From VRUE01 sp963764365 (lineage in GTDB: Bacteria; Actinomycetota; Thermoleophilia; Solirubrobacterales; 70-9), in contig CAVXSI010000022.1 in assembly GCA_963764365.1 (NCBI GenBank), positions 186,001 through 250,000 of the forward strand: a DNA stretch of 64,000 nt, written 5' to 3'. The first letter of the stretch is position 1. The number at the start of each line of letters is the position of its first letter. Position numbers and translations under genes: made by a program. The notes below the pieces were generated by a model. The model was not told where the DNA came from and did no database searches. It was given only the letters and a program-made list of their open reading frames with translations. Positions 30,217-38,197 of the stretch are shown here, piece by piece.

Positions 30217-31554
30217 TCAAGCCGTGCGAGTGCCCCGCCCGGGGCGCAGTGCCGCCTCGATGTCGGCGGCCAGCCGCTCGGCCTCGCCGTCGCGCAGGCC
30301 GCTGGTCGTGACCCGGATCGCCCGCCCGCTCTGCAGCCGGAACGGGGCGCCGGGGGCAACCGCCCAGCCGGCCTCGAGCAACGACTGGACGGCAGCCGTT
30401 TCCTCGGGGACGGGGATCCAGACGCTGATGCCTGACCGCGACCGCACGTCGATCCCGTGCTCGGCGAGCGCGGCTACCAGCCGATCCCGTCGTTCGCGGT
30501 ATGCCTCGGTCGCCGTGCGGAGGGTCGTCGCGACCCCCGGGTCCGACCAGAGGTCGGCGGCGAGCTGTTGCAGCAGGTGACTGACCCACTGCGGCCCGAC
30601 CGCTTGCCGGCCGCGCACCCGGCTGATCGTTTGCGCGTCGCCGGCCAGGACGGCGACGCGGAGGTCGGGGCCGAGCGACTTGGCGACGGATCGGGCCGCG
30701 ACCCAGTTCCGCCGCCCGGTCGTCAGGGTGAGGCGCGGCGCGCCGGCGATCGGGCCGAGGTGGTCGTCCTCGACGACCATCGCCTCGGGGGAGCGATCGA
30801 GAACCTTGCGCAGGTCGCCTGCCCGCTCCTCGTCGAGCGCGGCGCCGGTCGGGTTCTGCCCGCGCGGGTTGAGCAGGACCGCGGCGACGCCCTCGTCGAG
30901 CGCCTCTCCCAGCGCTGCCGGCAGCATTCCCCGCGAGTCGATCGGCACGGGCCGCAGCGCCAAGCCGAGCGCCCGCAGCAGGTCGAACAGGCCGGCGAAG
31001 CCGGGGTCTTCGACCGCGACGGCGTCTCCCGGGCGCAGGCGCGCCTGCAGCGCCCGCTCGATCCCGTCGAGGGCGCCGCTCGCCACCACGATCTCCTCCG
31101 CCGCGATGCCGGCCTCGCCGAACTCGCCCCGCGCCAACTCCGCCAGCTCCGCGAGCACCGGCTCCCCGCCGTACATCTGCCGTTTTGTACTTTTCCCGGG
31201 CCCCAGCACGGGAAAAGTACAAAACGGCAGCTGATCCGGGTCGGGGTTGCCGCTGGCGAGGTCGCGGGCGCCGGGCGGGACGGCCGGCGCGAACCACGGG
31301 CCTGCGACGGGGGGGCGCCAGCTGACGTGGGTGCCGCTGCGGGCGCGGCTGGAGACAAGCCCGCGTGAGCGCAGGTCGGCGAGCGCAGCCGCGACGGTGG
31401 TGGGGCTGACGCCCAGCTCTGCGGCAAGCGGGCGCACGGCCGGCAGTGTGTCGCCCGGAGCCAGCGACCCGCCCTCGATCCCCTGTTCGACGCTGGCCGC
31501 GATCTCCGCCGCGGTCCCACCGGATATGCGATACTGTATCGCTTCAGTCACCAT
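30217..31554 (-). CDS. MocR-type GntR/aminotransferase regulator
   Basis: A 445-residue regulator joining a GntR winged helix (residues about 5-75, with DTLPAVRPLAAELGVSPTTVAAALADLRSRGLV) to a class I aminotransferase-like domain. The PLP lysine lies in ARSVAKSLGPDLRVA (about 286), and RGQNPTGAAL and VEDDHLGPIAG are further aminotransferase motifs. It is divergent from a pyridoxamine-phosphate-oxidase-like gene, the arrangement seen for regulators of vitamin B6 genes (PdxR), so a B6-related signal is likely. Residues 109-126 are encoded by a perfect 54-bp hairpin, in the junction between the linker and the catalytic-like domain. Confidence 0.92.
   Translation of the reverse strand: MVTEAIQYRISGGTAAEIAASVEQGIEGGSLAPGDTLPAVRPLAAELGVSPTTVAAALADLRSRGLVSSRARSGTHVSWRPPVAGPWFAPAVPPGARDLASGNPDPDQLPFCTFPVLGPGKSTKRQMYGGEPVLAELAELARGEFGEAGIAAEEIVVASGALDGIERALQARLRPGDAVAVEDPGFAGLFDLLRALGLALRPVPIDSRGMLPAALGEALDEGVAAVLLNPRGQNPTGAALDEERAGDLRKVLDRSPEAMVVEDDHLGPIAGAPRLTLTTGRRNWVAARSVAKSLGPDLRVAVLAGDAQTISRVRGRQAVGPQWVSHLLQQLAADLWSDPGVATTLRTATEAYRERRDRLVAALAEHGIDVRSRSGISVWIPVPEETAAVQSLLEAGWAVAPGAPFRLQSGRAIRVTTSGLRDGEAERLAADIEAALRPGRGTRTA
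31177..31230. repeat. Perfect 54-bp hairpin in frame in the mocR gene
   Basis: Two 22-bp arms match perfectly: left CTGCCGTTTTGTACTTTTCC plus CG (31177-31198), right CGGGAAAAGTACAAAACGGC plus AG (31209-31230), around the 10-nt loop GGCCCCAGCA. It begins on a codon boundary and is exactly 18 codons, reading LPFCTFPVLGPGKSTKRQ. The GTACTTTT core resembles the inner arms of family B (TTGTACTTTTTCGC). Such arms would be expected to hinder transcription or translation unless helped. Confidence 0.92.
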
Positions 31555-31566
31555 TTTGTACTGTAA
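31528..31566. promoter_or_regulatory. Candidate MocR operator in the divergent promoter
   Basis: A perfect 15-bp palindrome GCGATACTGTATCGC (31528-31542) overlaps codons 5-9 of the mocR gene. A second, similar GTACTGTAA site lies at 31558-31566, 27 nt away and in the same direction. MocR proteins commonly bind direct repeats with such spacing. Only 15 bp separate the two start codons, so both genes must be controlled here. Confidence 0.45.
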
Positions 31567-31569
31567 CAG

Positions 31570-32217
31570 ATGACCCGGAAGAGATCGCGAACGAAGGTGA
31601 CGAGGGTGCCGCGCCGCGCCGTCTACGAGCGCGAGGCGATCGAGGCGATCCTCGACGAGGCGATGATCTGCCACGTCGGCACCGTCGACCCCGACGGCTT
31701 TCCGGTCGTGATCCCGACCCTCCACGCCCGGGTCGGCGACCACGTCTACCTGCACGGCTCCTCCGCCAGCCGCAACCTGCGCGAGGCGGAGCGGGCGGAG
31801 ATCTGCCTGACCGCGACCCTGGTCGACGGGCTCGTCCTCGCCCGTTCGGCCTTTCATCATTCGGTCAACTACCGCTCGGTAGTGCTGTTCGGCCAGGCCG
31901 AGCGGATCGAGGCGGAGGTGGGCAAGCGGCGGGCGTTGGAGGCGTTCACGGAAAAGCTCGTCCCCGGGCGCTGGCCCGACGTGCGTCCGCCGAGCGAGCA
32001 GGAGCTGCGCGGCACCGGCGTCCTCCGCCTCGCGCTCGACGAGGCCTCGGCCAAGGTCCGGGCCGGAGGCCCGGTCGACGAGGAGGACGACTACGACCTG
32101 CCGGTCTGGGCCGGCACGATCGGCCTCCGCCAGGTCGCCGGCGATCCCGAGCCCGACGAGCGCCTGCTGCCCGGCGTCGAGCGCCCGGCCTACCTCGACG
32201 CACTCCTTCGCAGCTGA
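31570..32217 (+). CDS. Pyridoxamine 5'-phosphate oxidase family protein
   Basis: A 215-residue protein of the FMN-binding split-barrel family. ICHVGTVDPDGFPVVIPTLHARVGDHVYLHGSSASRNLREAE is the flavin-binding start, then ICLTATLVDGLVLARSAFHHSVNYRSVVLFGQAERI is the central barrel with the typical FHHS-NYRSVV motif. A true PdxH is shorter at this end and has other residues, so it may be a nitroreductase-like or uncharacterised flavoprotein. It is divergent from the MocR regulator gene, which probably controls it in response to vitamin B6 status (inference). Confidence 0.9.
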   Translation: MTRKRSRTKVTRVPRRAVYEREAIEAILDEAMICHVGTVDPDGFPVVIPTLHARVGDHVYLHGSSASRNLREAERAEICLTATLVDGLVLARSAFHHSVNYRSVVLFGQAERIEAEVGKRRALEAFTEKLVPGRWPDVRPPSEQELRGTGVLRLALDEASAKVRAGGPVDEEDDYDLPVWAGTIGLRQVAGDPEPDERLLPGVERPAYLDALLRS

Positions 32218-32243
32218 GCGATGCCGGTGCCCGCTGCAAAGGT

Positions 32244-32852
32244 TTGACCGAGGCGGGGCGGCCGTCCCTCTACCCTTCTGGAATCTCGCTGCGAGCAGGA
32301 AAAGCGAGGGCGCCGCTGGCGCTTGCTCTGGTCGCCGCCACGGTCGGCCTGTCGGCCGCCGCCCCCGGCGCGTCGGCGGCGATTCCCTGGTTCAACGGCT
32401 GCGACCCGGCCCTGCCCGGGCACGCGCGTACCAGCTCCACCTGCGGGGCCTACCTCGCCGGCGGGCGCGCCGTCGCGCCGCCCTACGTGCCGCCGGCCGT
32501 GAAGGAGGTCATCGCCGCGGCCAACCGGATCGACGGCCGGCCCTATGTATGGGGCGGCGGCCACCTGGGCTGGCGCAGCCGCGGCTACGACTGCTCCGGC
32601 GCGGTCGGCTACGCGCTGCACGCCGCCGGGATGCTCGAAGTGACCGAGGTCTCCGGCCAGCTGGCGAGCTGGGGCGAAGCCGGGACCGGCCGCTGGATCA
32701 CGATCTACGCCAACGCCGAGCACGTCTACATGCAGGTAGCCGGCCTGCGCTTCGACACCCGCGACGACCTGCCCGGCGTCAGCGGCCCGCGCTGGCACCA
32801 GGAACTGGCCGAAGGGGCGCGCTTCGCGGCCCGTCATCCCGCGGGCCTCTGA
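32244..32852 (+). CDS. Secreted NlpC/P60-like protein
   Basis: A 202-residue exported protein with a signal peptide (APLALALVAATVGLSAAAPGASA) and a compact domain carrying Cys117 in RGYDCSGAVGYALHAAG and His160 in NAEHVYMQVAG, the Cys/His pair of NlpC/P60 peptidases, which cut peptidoglycan stem peptides. PYVWGGGHLGWRSRGYDCSG is the usual substrate-cleft motif. The start is uncertain: TTG 32244 is the nearest in-frame option; a CTG at about 32287 would give a shorter, better signal peptide. It stands alone. Confidence 0.82.
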   Translation: MTEAGRPSLYPSGISLRAGKARAPLALALVAATVGLSAAAPGASAAIPWFNGCDPALPGHARTSSTCGAYLAGGRAVAPPYVPPAVKEVIAAANRIDGRPYVWGGGHLGWRSRGYDCSGAVGYALHAAGMLEVTEVSGQLASWGEAGTGRWITIYANAEHVYMQVAGLRFDTRDDLPGVSGPRWHQELAEGARFAARHPAGL

Positions 32853-32975
32853 GCGCCGAAGTCTCGCCGGGCGCCGCCGGGCTTTGAGCCGGGTGGCCGG
32901 GGGATTCGGGGCGCGTCTTCGACCGCCGGGGCGCTGTTGGCGGTGACCGCCGACGTCCCTGTAGGGTCGCCGGCG

Positions 32976-33419
32976 ATGAAGCCCGTCAGCGTCGCGGCGA
33001 CCACCGGCAAGGGGGTCGAGGAGGTCCATGACTTCCTCGACGTGCTGGCCAATCACGAGGGGTTCCTCGACCATCTGTTCACGGACTGGAAGTTCTCCGG
33101 CCCGGCCCGCGGCGTCGGCGCCAAGGCCGAGGCGCGGCAGAACGCGCCAGGCGCCCAGGACTGGACCGAGTTCGAGATCGTCGAGTCCGAGCCGGCCCGC
33201 CTGGTCGAGAAGGGCGTCGGCAACAAGGGCAAGCGCCTCACCCGCGCCACCTACACGCTCGAGGCGCTGCCCGAGGGCGGCACCGGGATCTCCTTCGAGC
33301 TGGCCTGGGAGAAGGTCTCCAAAGCGGAAGGGATGATCCCGCCGCTGACTCGCGAGTTCGTGCGCCGCGCCAACCGCAAAGCGGTGCGACGCCTGGTCAA
33401 GCAGCTCGACCGGTCCTGA
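32976..33419 (+). CDS. SRPBCC (START-like) family protein
   Basis: A 147-residue single-domain protein of the SRPBCC superfamily, which forms a deep hydrophobic ligand pocket. The start KPVSVAATTGKGVEEVHDFLDVLANHEGFL is the usual strand-helix opening, and the strands WTEFEIVESEPARLVEKGV, RLTRATYTLEALPEGGTGISFELAWEKVS and a long final helix (TREFVRRANRKAVRRLVKQL) complete the fold. The ligand is unknown. It is convergent with the solute-binding protein gene. Confidence 0.85.
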   Translation: MKPVSVAATTGKGVEEVHDFLDVLANHEGFLDHLFTDWKFSGPARGVGAKAEARQNAPGAQDWTEFEIVESEPARLVEKGVGNKGKRLTRATYTLEALPEGGTGISFELAWEKVSKAEGMIPPLTREFVRRANRKAVRRLVKQLDRS

Positions 33420-33429
33420 GCGGCGGCGC

Positions 33430-34746
33430 TCAACCCCGGCGAGCGGCCTTGACCAGGCCCTGGCCCGGCTCGATCTCGCTCACCGGGGCAAAGCGCTTGC
33501 GGGCGACCGAGACGGTGATCGGGCCGACGCTGGGGTCGCCGCTGCCGAGGATGCGGAAGCTGCCGGTGATGCCGTTCTTCACCACGGTCGAGCGGACCGC
33601 GGCGACGACGCCGGAGCGGGCGCCGCTCTTGGTGATCGCGCCCAGCGCCACGCTCGCCGCCTGGCCGGCATAGGGCGCATACAGTTCGACCGGCCCCTTG
33701 ACCTCACGCTGCAGCTCGCCGACCAGCTTCTTGCCGGGGCCGGTCAGCTCCTGCGGCACCAGCCCCGGGACGCTCGCGAACATCCCCTTCGAGGCAGAGC
33801 CGGCGAGGTCGATCGTCGATTGCTGGGCGAAGCCGTCGGGGGCCAGCAGCTTCACCCTGCCGCCGTTCGGGCCCATGACCGCGACCTTGTCCTTGATCAG
33901 GCGGGCGCCGTTCTCCTCGGTCAGGCCGGCCAGCAGAACGCCGCCGGGCCTGGTCGCGGCGACCTGGCGCATCAGCGACGTGTAGGAGGAGGCGTTCGGG
34001 TTCCAGGAGCGGAAGCCGGTCAACTTGATCCCCAGCTTGCGGGCCGCGCCGCGGAAGGTCTTCGCCTGGCCGAGGCTGGTCGGGTCCCCGCTCGCATAGA
34101 GGACGAAGGCGCGGCCGATCCGCCGCTGCTTGGCGAAGCTCGCCAGGCCGGCGCCCTGGTAGGCGTCGTTGGGGACGACACGGGCGTAGTTGCGCCCGTG
34201 CGGATAGAGGCTGCCGGGCGTGCCGCCGCCGCAGCTCGGGCTCTTCTGGGTGAGGCAGATCGAGGTGTTGCCGGGCGAGACCATCGCCACGCCGCCGCCG
34301 GGCGCCGCTCCGAGGATCGGGATCTCGACTTCGGCGCAGCCCGAGTTGTAGGTGCCGATCACCGCCAGCACGCTCGGGTCGGCGGCGTAGGCGTTCGCGT
34401 TCGCCCTGCAGATCGACTTCGTCCAGAGGCCGGTCTTGGCGCTGGAGTCGTCGCAGGCCTGGAAGCCGACGCTGCGCCCGCCCGCCTTCCAGCCCGCGCC
34501 TTCGAGCACCAGCCGGATCGCGTCGTTCATCTGCAGCGAGCGCTGCCGCGAGTCGCCCTGTAGCGGCAGGTCGGAGAGAATCAGCGCTTCCGCCGCGCCG
34601 GCGCCGGCGCCGTACTGGACCGCGCCGCAGTTCGGCGAGCCGACCGCGGTGACGGCCGGCGCAGCGTCGGCGCCGCTGTCGAGCACCGCGAAGCCGAGCA
34701 GCAGCGAGAGGCCGAGGAAGGCGGCGATCGGCAGGCGACGGGTCAA
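33430..34746 (-). CDS. ABC-transporter substrate-binding protein (branched-chain amino acid type)
   Basis: A 438-residue exported binding protein of the type 1 periplasmic-binding fold (Peripla_BP_6). A signal peptide is present (LPIAAFLGLSLLLGFAVLDSGADAA), but without a lipobox Cys. LILSDLPLQGDSRQRSLQMNDAIRLVLEGAGWKAGGRSVGFQACDDSSA is the ligand-lobe start, VLAVIGTYNSGCAEVEIPILG and GVAMVSPGNTSICLT form the hinge region, and YARVVPNDAYQGAGLASFAKQ the second lobe. No permease or ATPase gene adjoins it, so it is either an orphan or part of a sensory system. Confidence 0.88.
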   Translation of the reverse strand: MTRRLPIAAFLGLSLLLGFAVLDSGADAAPAVTAVGSPNCGAVQYGAGAGAAEALILSDLPLQGDSRQRSLQMNDAIRLVLEGAGWKAGGRSVGFQACDDSSAKTGLWTKSICRANANAYAADPSVLAVIGTYNSGCAEVEIPILGAAPGGGVAMVSPGNTSICLTQKSPSCGGGTPGSLYPHGRNYARVVPNDAYQGAGLASFAKQRRIGRAFVLYASGDPTSLGQAKTFRGAARKLGIKLTGFRSWNPNASSYTSLMRQVAATRPGGVLLAGLTEENGARLIKDKVAVMGPNGGRVKLLAPDGFAQQSTIDLAGSASKGMFASVPGLVPQELTGPGKKLVGELQREVKGPVELYAPYAGQAASVALGAITKSGARSGVVAAVRSTVVKNGITGSFRILGSGDPSVGPITVSVARKRFAPVSEIEPGQGLVKAARRG

Positions 34747-34766
34747 GTCGCCGCCAGCCTACAGGG

Positions 34767-34817
34767 GACGTGCCGGGAGTTGAGTGCCCATATAGGGGGT
34801 CTAACTCACGGCACGTC
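34767..34817 (+). repeat. 51-bp palindromic element, family A, copy 3
   Basis: Same length and orientation as the copy at 4625: arms GACGTGCCGGGAGTT and CTCACGGCACGTC, centre GAGTGCCCATATAGGGGGTC. It lies upstream of the solute-binding protein gene and downstream of the FAD oxidoreductase gene, 20 bp from one start codon and 29 bp from the other gene's stop. Confidence 0.92.
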
Positions 34818-34846
34818 CCGTTCGAGCGGCTGTTGCGCGCTGCGGT

Positions 34847-36265
34847 TCAGCGGCGGCGCAGGTAGCGCAGAGCGGACTGGGCGGCGTGGTAGCCGGACAT
34901 GCCGTGGACGCCGCCGCCGGGCGGGGTCGCGGCGGAGCAGATGTAGAGGCCGGGGGCGCCGGCGCTGTAGGGGTCGAGGGCGAAGCGGGGGCGGAAGTTG
35001 GTCTGCAGGACCGTGTTGGCGCCGTTGACGATGTCGCCGCCGACGAAGTTCGCGTTCTCGGCGGCGATCTGGGCCGGGGTGCGGACGGCGCGGGCGACGA
35101 TCCGCTCGCGCAGCCCGGGGGCGAAGCGCTCGATCTGGTTGAGGATCGCGGCCTCGCCGTCGCCGTCGTAGCCGTTCGGCACGTGGGCGTAGGCCCAGAC
35201 CGGGTGCACGTCGCCGGCCGAGCGGCCTGGATCGGCGAGGTACTGCTGGCCGACGAGGACGAACGGGCGCTCCGGCATCCGGCCGCGGTTGATCTCGCGC
35301 TCGGCGGCGACCAGCTCCCCGAAGGAGCCGATGACGTGGACGGTGCCGGCGCGGCGCGCCGCCTCGGCCTGCCACGGCACCCCGCCCGCGACCGCGAGGT
35401 CGAGCTTGAACGCCGCCGGGCCGTGCCGGTAGCGGCGGTAGGCGCGGGCGACGCGGCCGGGCAGGTGGCCGCCGGCGATCTCGGCGACGGCGCCGGGTGC
35501 GAGGTCGAAGGCGACGACATCGGGCGAGCCGAGCTCCTCCAGCGAGCGCACCCGCATTCCCGTCTCGATCGTGCCGCCGTGCTCGCGCAGCTCGGCCGCG
35601 AGCGCATCGGCGATCGCCTGCGAGCCGCCCATCGCCACCGGCCAGCCGACGTCGTGACAGGCGGCGACCATGACCACCCCGACCGCGGCGCTGAGCGGCT
35701 GCGTCAGCGGGCTGAAGCCGTGGGCGGCGACGCCGCCGAACAGCGCCCGCGCCTCGGCGCCGCGCAGGCGCCGCGCCAGCAGCGTCGCCGGGGCCAGCGC
35801 CTCGAGCCCGAACCGGGCCAGGCCGAGCGGGTGGCGGGGGACGTGCAGGACTGGACGCATCAGGTCCTCGGCGAGGCCGTCGAACGCCGCCGCGGCCGGC
35901 CCGAACAGGCGCCGCCAGCGCGCCCCGTCCTCGCCCAGCCCGGCCGCCGTCTCCTCCAGCGAGCGCACCATCGCCGCCGCCCGCCCCCCGTCGAGCGGAT
36001 GCGCCAGGTCGACCTCGGCGTGGCGCCACTCGAGCCCGTGCCGCTCCAGCCCCAGCGAGCGGAAGAAGGGCGAGGCGGCGGCCATCGGGTGGACGGCCGA
36101 GCAGAGGTCGTGCAGCACGCCCGGCACGGTCAGCTCGCCGCTGCGGGCGCCGCCGCCGATCGCCGTTGCCGCCTCCAGCACCGTCACCCGCACCCCGGCC
36201 CGCGCCAGCGCCACCGCGCAGGCCAGCCCGTTCGGGCCGGAGCCGACGACCGTCGCCTCGCTCAC
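34847..36265 (-). CDS. FAD-dependent oxidoreductase, phytoene-desaturase/CrtI-like family
   Basis: A 472-residue flavoprotein. The dinucleotide fold EATVVGSGPNGLACAVALARAGVRVTVLEAATAIGGGARS, the central segment WPVAMGGSQAIADALAAELREHGGTIETGMRVRSLEEL and the C-terminal FAD motif APGLYICSAATPPGGGVHGMSGYHAA are clear. The last resembles the CrtI/retinol-saturase group, whose members desaturate or isomerise polyenes, but many members have unknown substrates. No carotenoid genes lie near it. It is preceded by two tandem family C hairpins and the DUF3556-like gene on the same strand. Confidence 0.9.
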   Translation of the reverse strand: MSEATVVGSGPNGLACAVALARAGVRVTVLEAATAIGGGARSGELTVPGVLHDLCSAVHPMAAASPFFRSLGLERHGLEWRHAEVDLAHPLDGGRAAAMVRSLEETAAGLGEDGARWRRLFGPAAAAFDGLAEDLMRPVLHVPRHPLGLARFGLEALAPATLLARRLRGAEARALFGGVAAHGFSPLTQPLSAAVGVVMVAACHDVGWPVAMGGSQAIADALAAELREHGGTIETGMRVRSLEELGSPDVVAFDLAPGAVAEIAGGHLPGRVARAYRRYRHGPAAFKLDLAVAGGVPWQAEAARRAGTVHVIGSFGELVAAEREINRGRMPERPFVLVGQQYLADPGRSAGDVHPVWAYAHVPNGYDGDGEAAILNQIERFAPGLRERIVARAVRTPAQIAAENANFVGGDIVNGANTVLQTNFRPRFALDPYSAGAPGLYICSAATPPGGGVHGMSGYHAAQSALRYLRRR

Positions 36266-36274
36266 GTCAACCCC

Positions 36275-36383
36275 CTCCGCTGTTCCTTCACGAGGAATAG
36301 CGGAGCAAAGGCACAGCTGGGTGACGATGCTCCGCTGCGCTGTTCCTTATCCCCCAATAGCGACGCAAAGGAACAGCGGAGCG
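36275..36383. repeat. Two tandem family C hairpins
   Basis: The first, CTCCGCTGTTCC (36275-36286) with GGAATAGCGGAG (36294-36305), has one mismatch. The second has GCTCCGCTGCGCTGTTCCTT (36329-36348) pairing with AAGGAACAGCGGAGC (36369-36383). The right arm of the second equals those at 5284 and 15766. The pair fills the space between the DUF3556-like gene and the oxidoreductase gene. Confidence 0.85.
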
Positions 36384-36389
36384 GTGCGG

Positions 36390-38147
36390 TCACTGGGCGG
36401 TGGCGGCCGGCTCGGCGGGGCGCCGCGTCACCTCCACTGGGAAATCGAAGCTGCCTTCCAGCCAGGGCTGGCGGCTGACCATGTCCGCGACCGCGACCGA
36501 GCCCTCCTCGACCAGCCCGGCCGCCGCGTCGTGGATGCGGTAGCGCTGGCGCCCCCGGCCGGCGCCCGCCGGCTCGGACTCCAGCTCGATCACCCGCACC
36601 TCGCCGGGCGCGAACCCGCAGCGCTCCTGCACCGCCTCCAGCAGCTGCCGGCCGTGGAAGTGGCCGTCGCCGAAGTTCCAGCCGTTGACGACGTTGGAGA
36701 TCAGCTCGCCCTCGCGCGCGTCGTAGGCGCCGACGTCGTCGACCGCGTGCGGCAGCAGCGCGTTCAGCGCCCGCCCGTGCGAGTGCATCGCCCGGAACGC
36801 CAGCCCCTTGTTCAGCAGGTACTCGGCCAGCTCCGGGTCGTCGTAGATCCTCGCCACCTGCTCGCCGACCAGCCGCGCCGGCTTCGCGATCCGCTCGTCG
36901 AGCCTGCCTTCGGCGCCGCTGCCCTTGCGGAACAGCCACTGCGTCGTCGCCCAGTTGCCCGCGTAGTAGCGCATCGCCGGCAGGAACGAGACCTTGTCCG
37001 GGCGCAGGCTGCCGAGCAGCGGCAGCCCGACGCAGAGGAGGGCGATGATCGCGATCAGCAGCGGTTCGTCGAGGGTCGAGAGCGGCACCTCGCCGTAGTG
37101 GCCGAACAGGAACACGGCGCCGAAGATCATGAAGATGTTCCACTCGAGCGGCACCGCCAGCGGGAACATCGAGGTGATGTTGAGGTGGAAGAGGATCATC
37201 CCGGCGAGGGCGATCGTGCGGACGACCTGGTTGTCGACCGTGAGCAGCAGCAGCGGCCAGCCGAACTCCTGCACGGTGCCGAGATGGGCGAGCCGGGCGG
37301 CCAGCCGCGACGGGCGCATGTCCTCGGGGTAGTCGCGCCACAGCCGGCGCTTGATCGAGCGCGGCGCGACCAGCGGCGCGTTGCTGATCATCACCGAGAC
37401 GACGAAGGGGAAGTGGTGGTTCAGCTTCGAGGCGGCGGCCTGCCACCAGATGAAGACGAAGACGAACTGCCAGGCGACGATCCACTGTTCGATCGGGAAC
37501 AGGCCGACGGCGAGGATCGTCGCGTAGATTTCCGGCCGCGCGGCGAGGAAGGAGACCTTGTCGCGCAGGCCGAGCAGCGCCAGCAGGCCGAGCAGGACGG
37601 CGATCCCGGCCGGCGGCATCTTCCCGGCCGAGGCGCCGGAGCCGCCGACCCCGCCGCGGAGCAGCAGGTAGAGGCCGACCGCGAGCACCGCCGCGTAGAG
37701 GCCGGCGTCGAGCGTGCCGCGCCGCGTCCCGCGCGTGAACGGGACCCGGTCGGGCCAGGGCGGCAGCCGCACGGTGCCCGGCCGCAGCCAGTAGAGCGGG
37801 CCGCCGATCGGCGGCACGAAGCGGAAGCTGAGCGGCATCGAGCCGGCGCCGAGCCCGAGGATCTCCCACAGCAGCGTCCACAGCGCGGCCTTCTCGAAGA
37901 CGATCGGCTGCGTCCACCAGTCGCCGAAGTTGCCCAGCCCGCCCAGCCCCGGCGTCAGCGAGATCACCAGCGCCGCGCCGAGCGCGTAGACGACCAGCTT
38001 GAAGGCGTAGAGCAGGTAGACGAAGGAGGGGGAGCCGAAGCCGTTGGCGCCCCAGTCCTGGACCAGCGGCTTCAGCCGCGCCAGGTGCGGTTCCGCCCTC
38101 CACTCGTCGAGCTCGAATGGCGGCGGGGTTGGCGCGAGGAATCCCAT
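36390..38147 (-). CDS. DUF3556-like multi-pass membrane protein
   Basis: A 585-residue integral membrane protein beginning MGFLAPTPPPFELDEWRAEPH. Membrane segments include VYLLYAFKLVVYALGAALVISL, LYAAVLAVGLYLLLRGG, AGIAVLLGLLALLG, PIEQWIVAWQFVFVFIWWQAAASKL, ALAGMILFHLNITSMF, IFMIFGAVFLFGH and LLIAIIALLCVGLPLLGSL. It ends with a soluble part holding RAMHSHGRALNALLPHAVDDVGAYDAREGELISNVVNGWNFGDGHFH. This matches my memory of DUF3556 membrane proteins known mainly from mycobacteria, with no assigned function. It is followed on the same strand by the FAD oxidoreductase gene, so the two may act on a common lipid or polyene substrate (inference). Confidence 0.8.
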   Translation of the reverse strand: MGFLAPTPPPFELDEWRAEPHLARLKPLVQDWGANGFGSPSFVYLLYAFKLVVYALGAALVISLTPGLGGLGNFGDWWTQPIVFEKAALWTLLWEILGLGAGSMPLSFRFVPPIGGPLYWLRPGTVRLPPWPDRVPFTRGTRRGTLDAGLYAAVLAVGLYLLLRGGVGGSGASAGKMPPAGIAVLLGLLALLGLRDKVSFLAARPEIYATILAVGLFPIEQWIVAWQFVFVFIWWQAAASKLNHHFPFVVSVMISNAPLVAPRSIKRRLWRDYPEDMRPSRLAARLAHLGTVQEFGWPLLLLTVDNQVVRTIALAGMILFHLNITSMFPLAVPLEWNIFMIFGAVFLFGHYGEVPLSTLDEPLLIAIIALLCVGLPLLGSLRPDKVSFLPAMRYYAGNWATTQWLFRKGSGAEGRLDERIAKPARLVGEQVARIYDDPELAEYLLNKGLAFRAMHSHGRALNALLPHAVDDVGAYDAREGELISNVVNGWNFGDGHFHGRQLLEAVQERCGFAPGEVRVIELESEPAGAGRGRQRYRIHDAAAGLVEEGSVAVADMVSRQPWLEGSFDFPVEVTRRPAEPAATAQ

Positions 38148-38197
38148 CAGGCCGGTCGATTCTCCCGCCCCGCGCGCTTCACGTCCAGCCCTGGACT

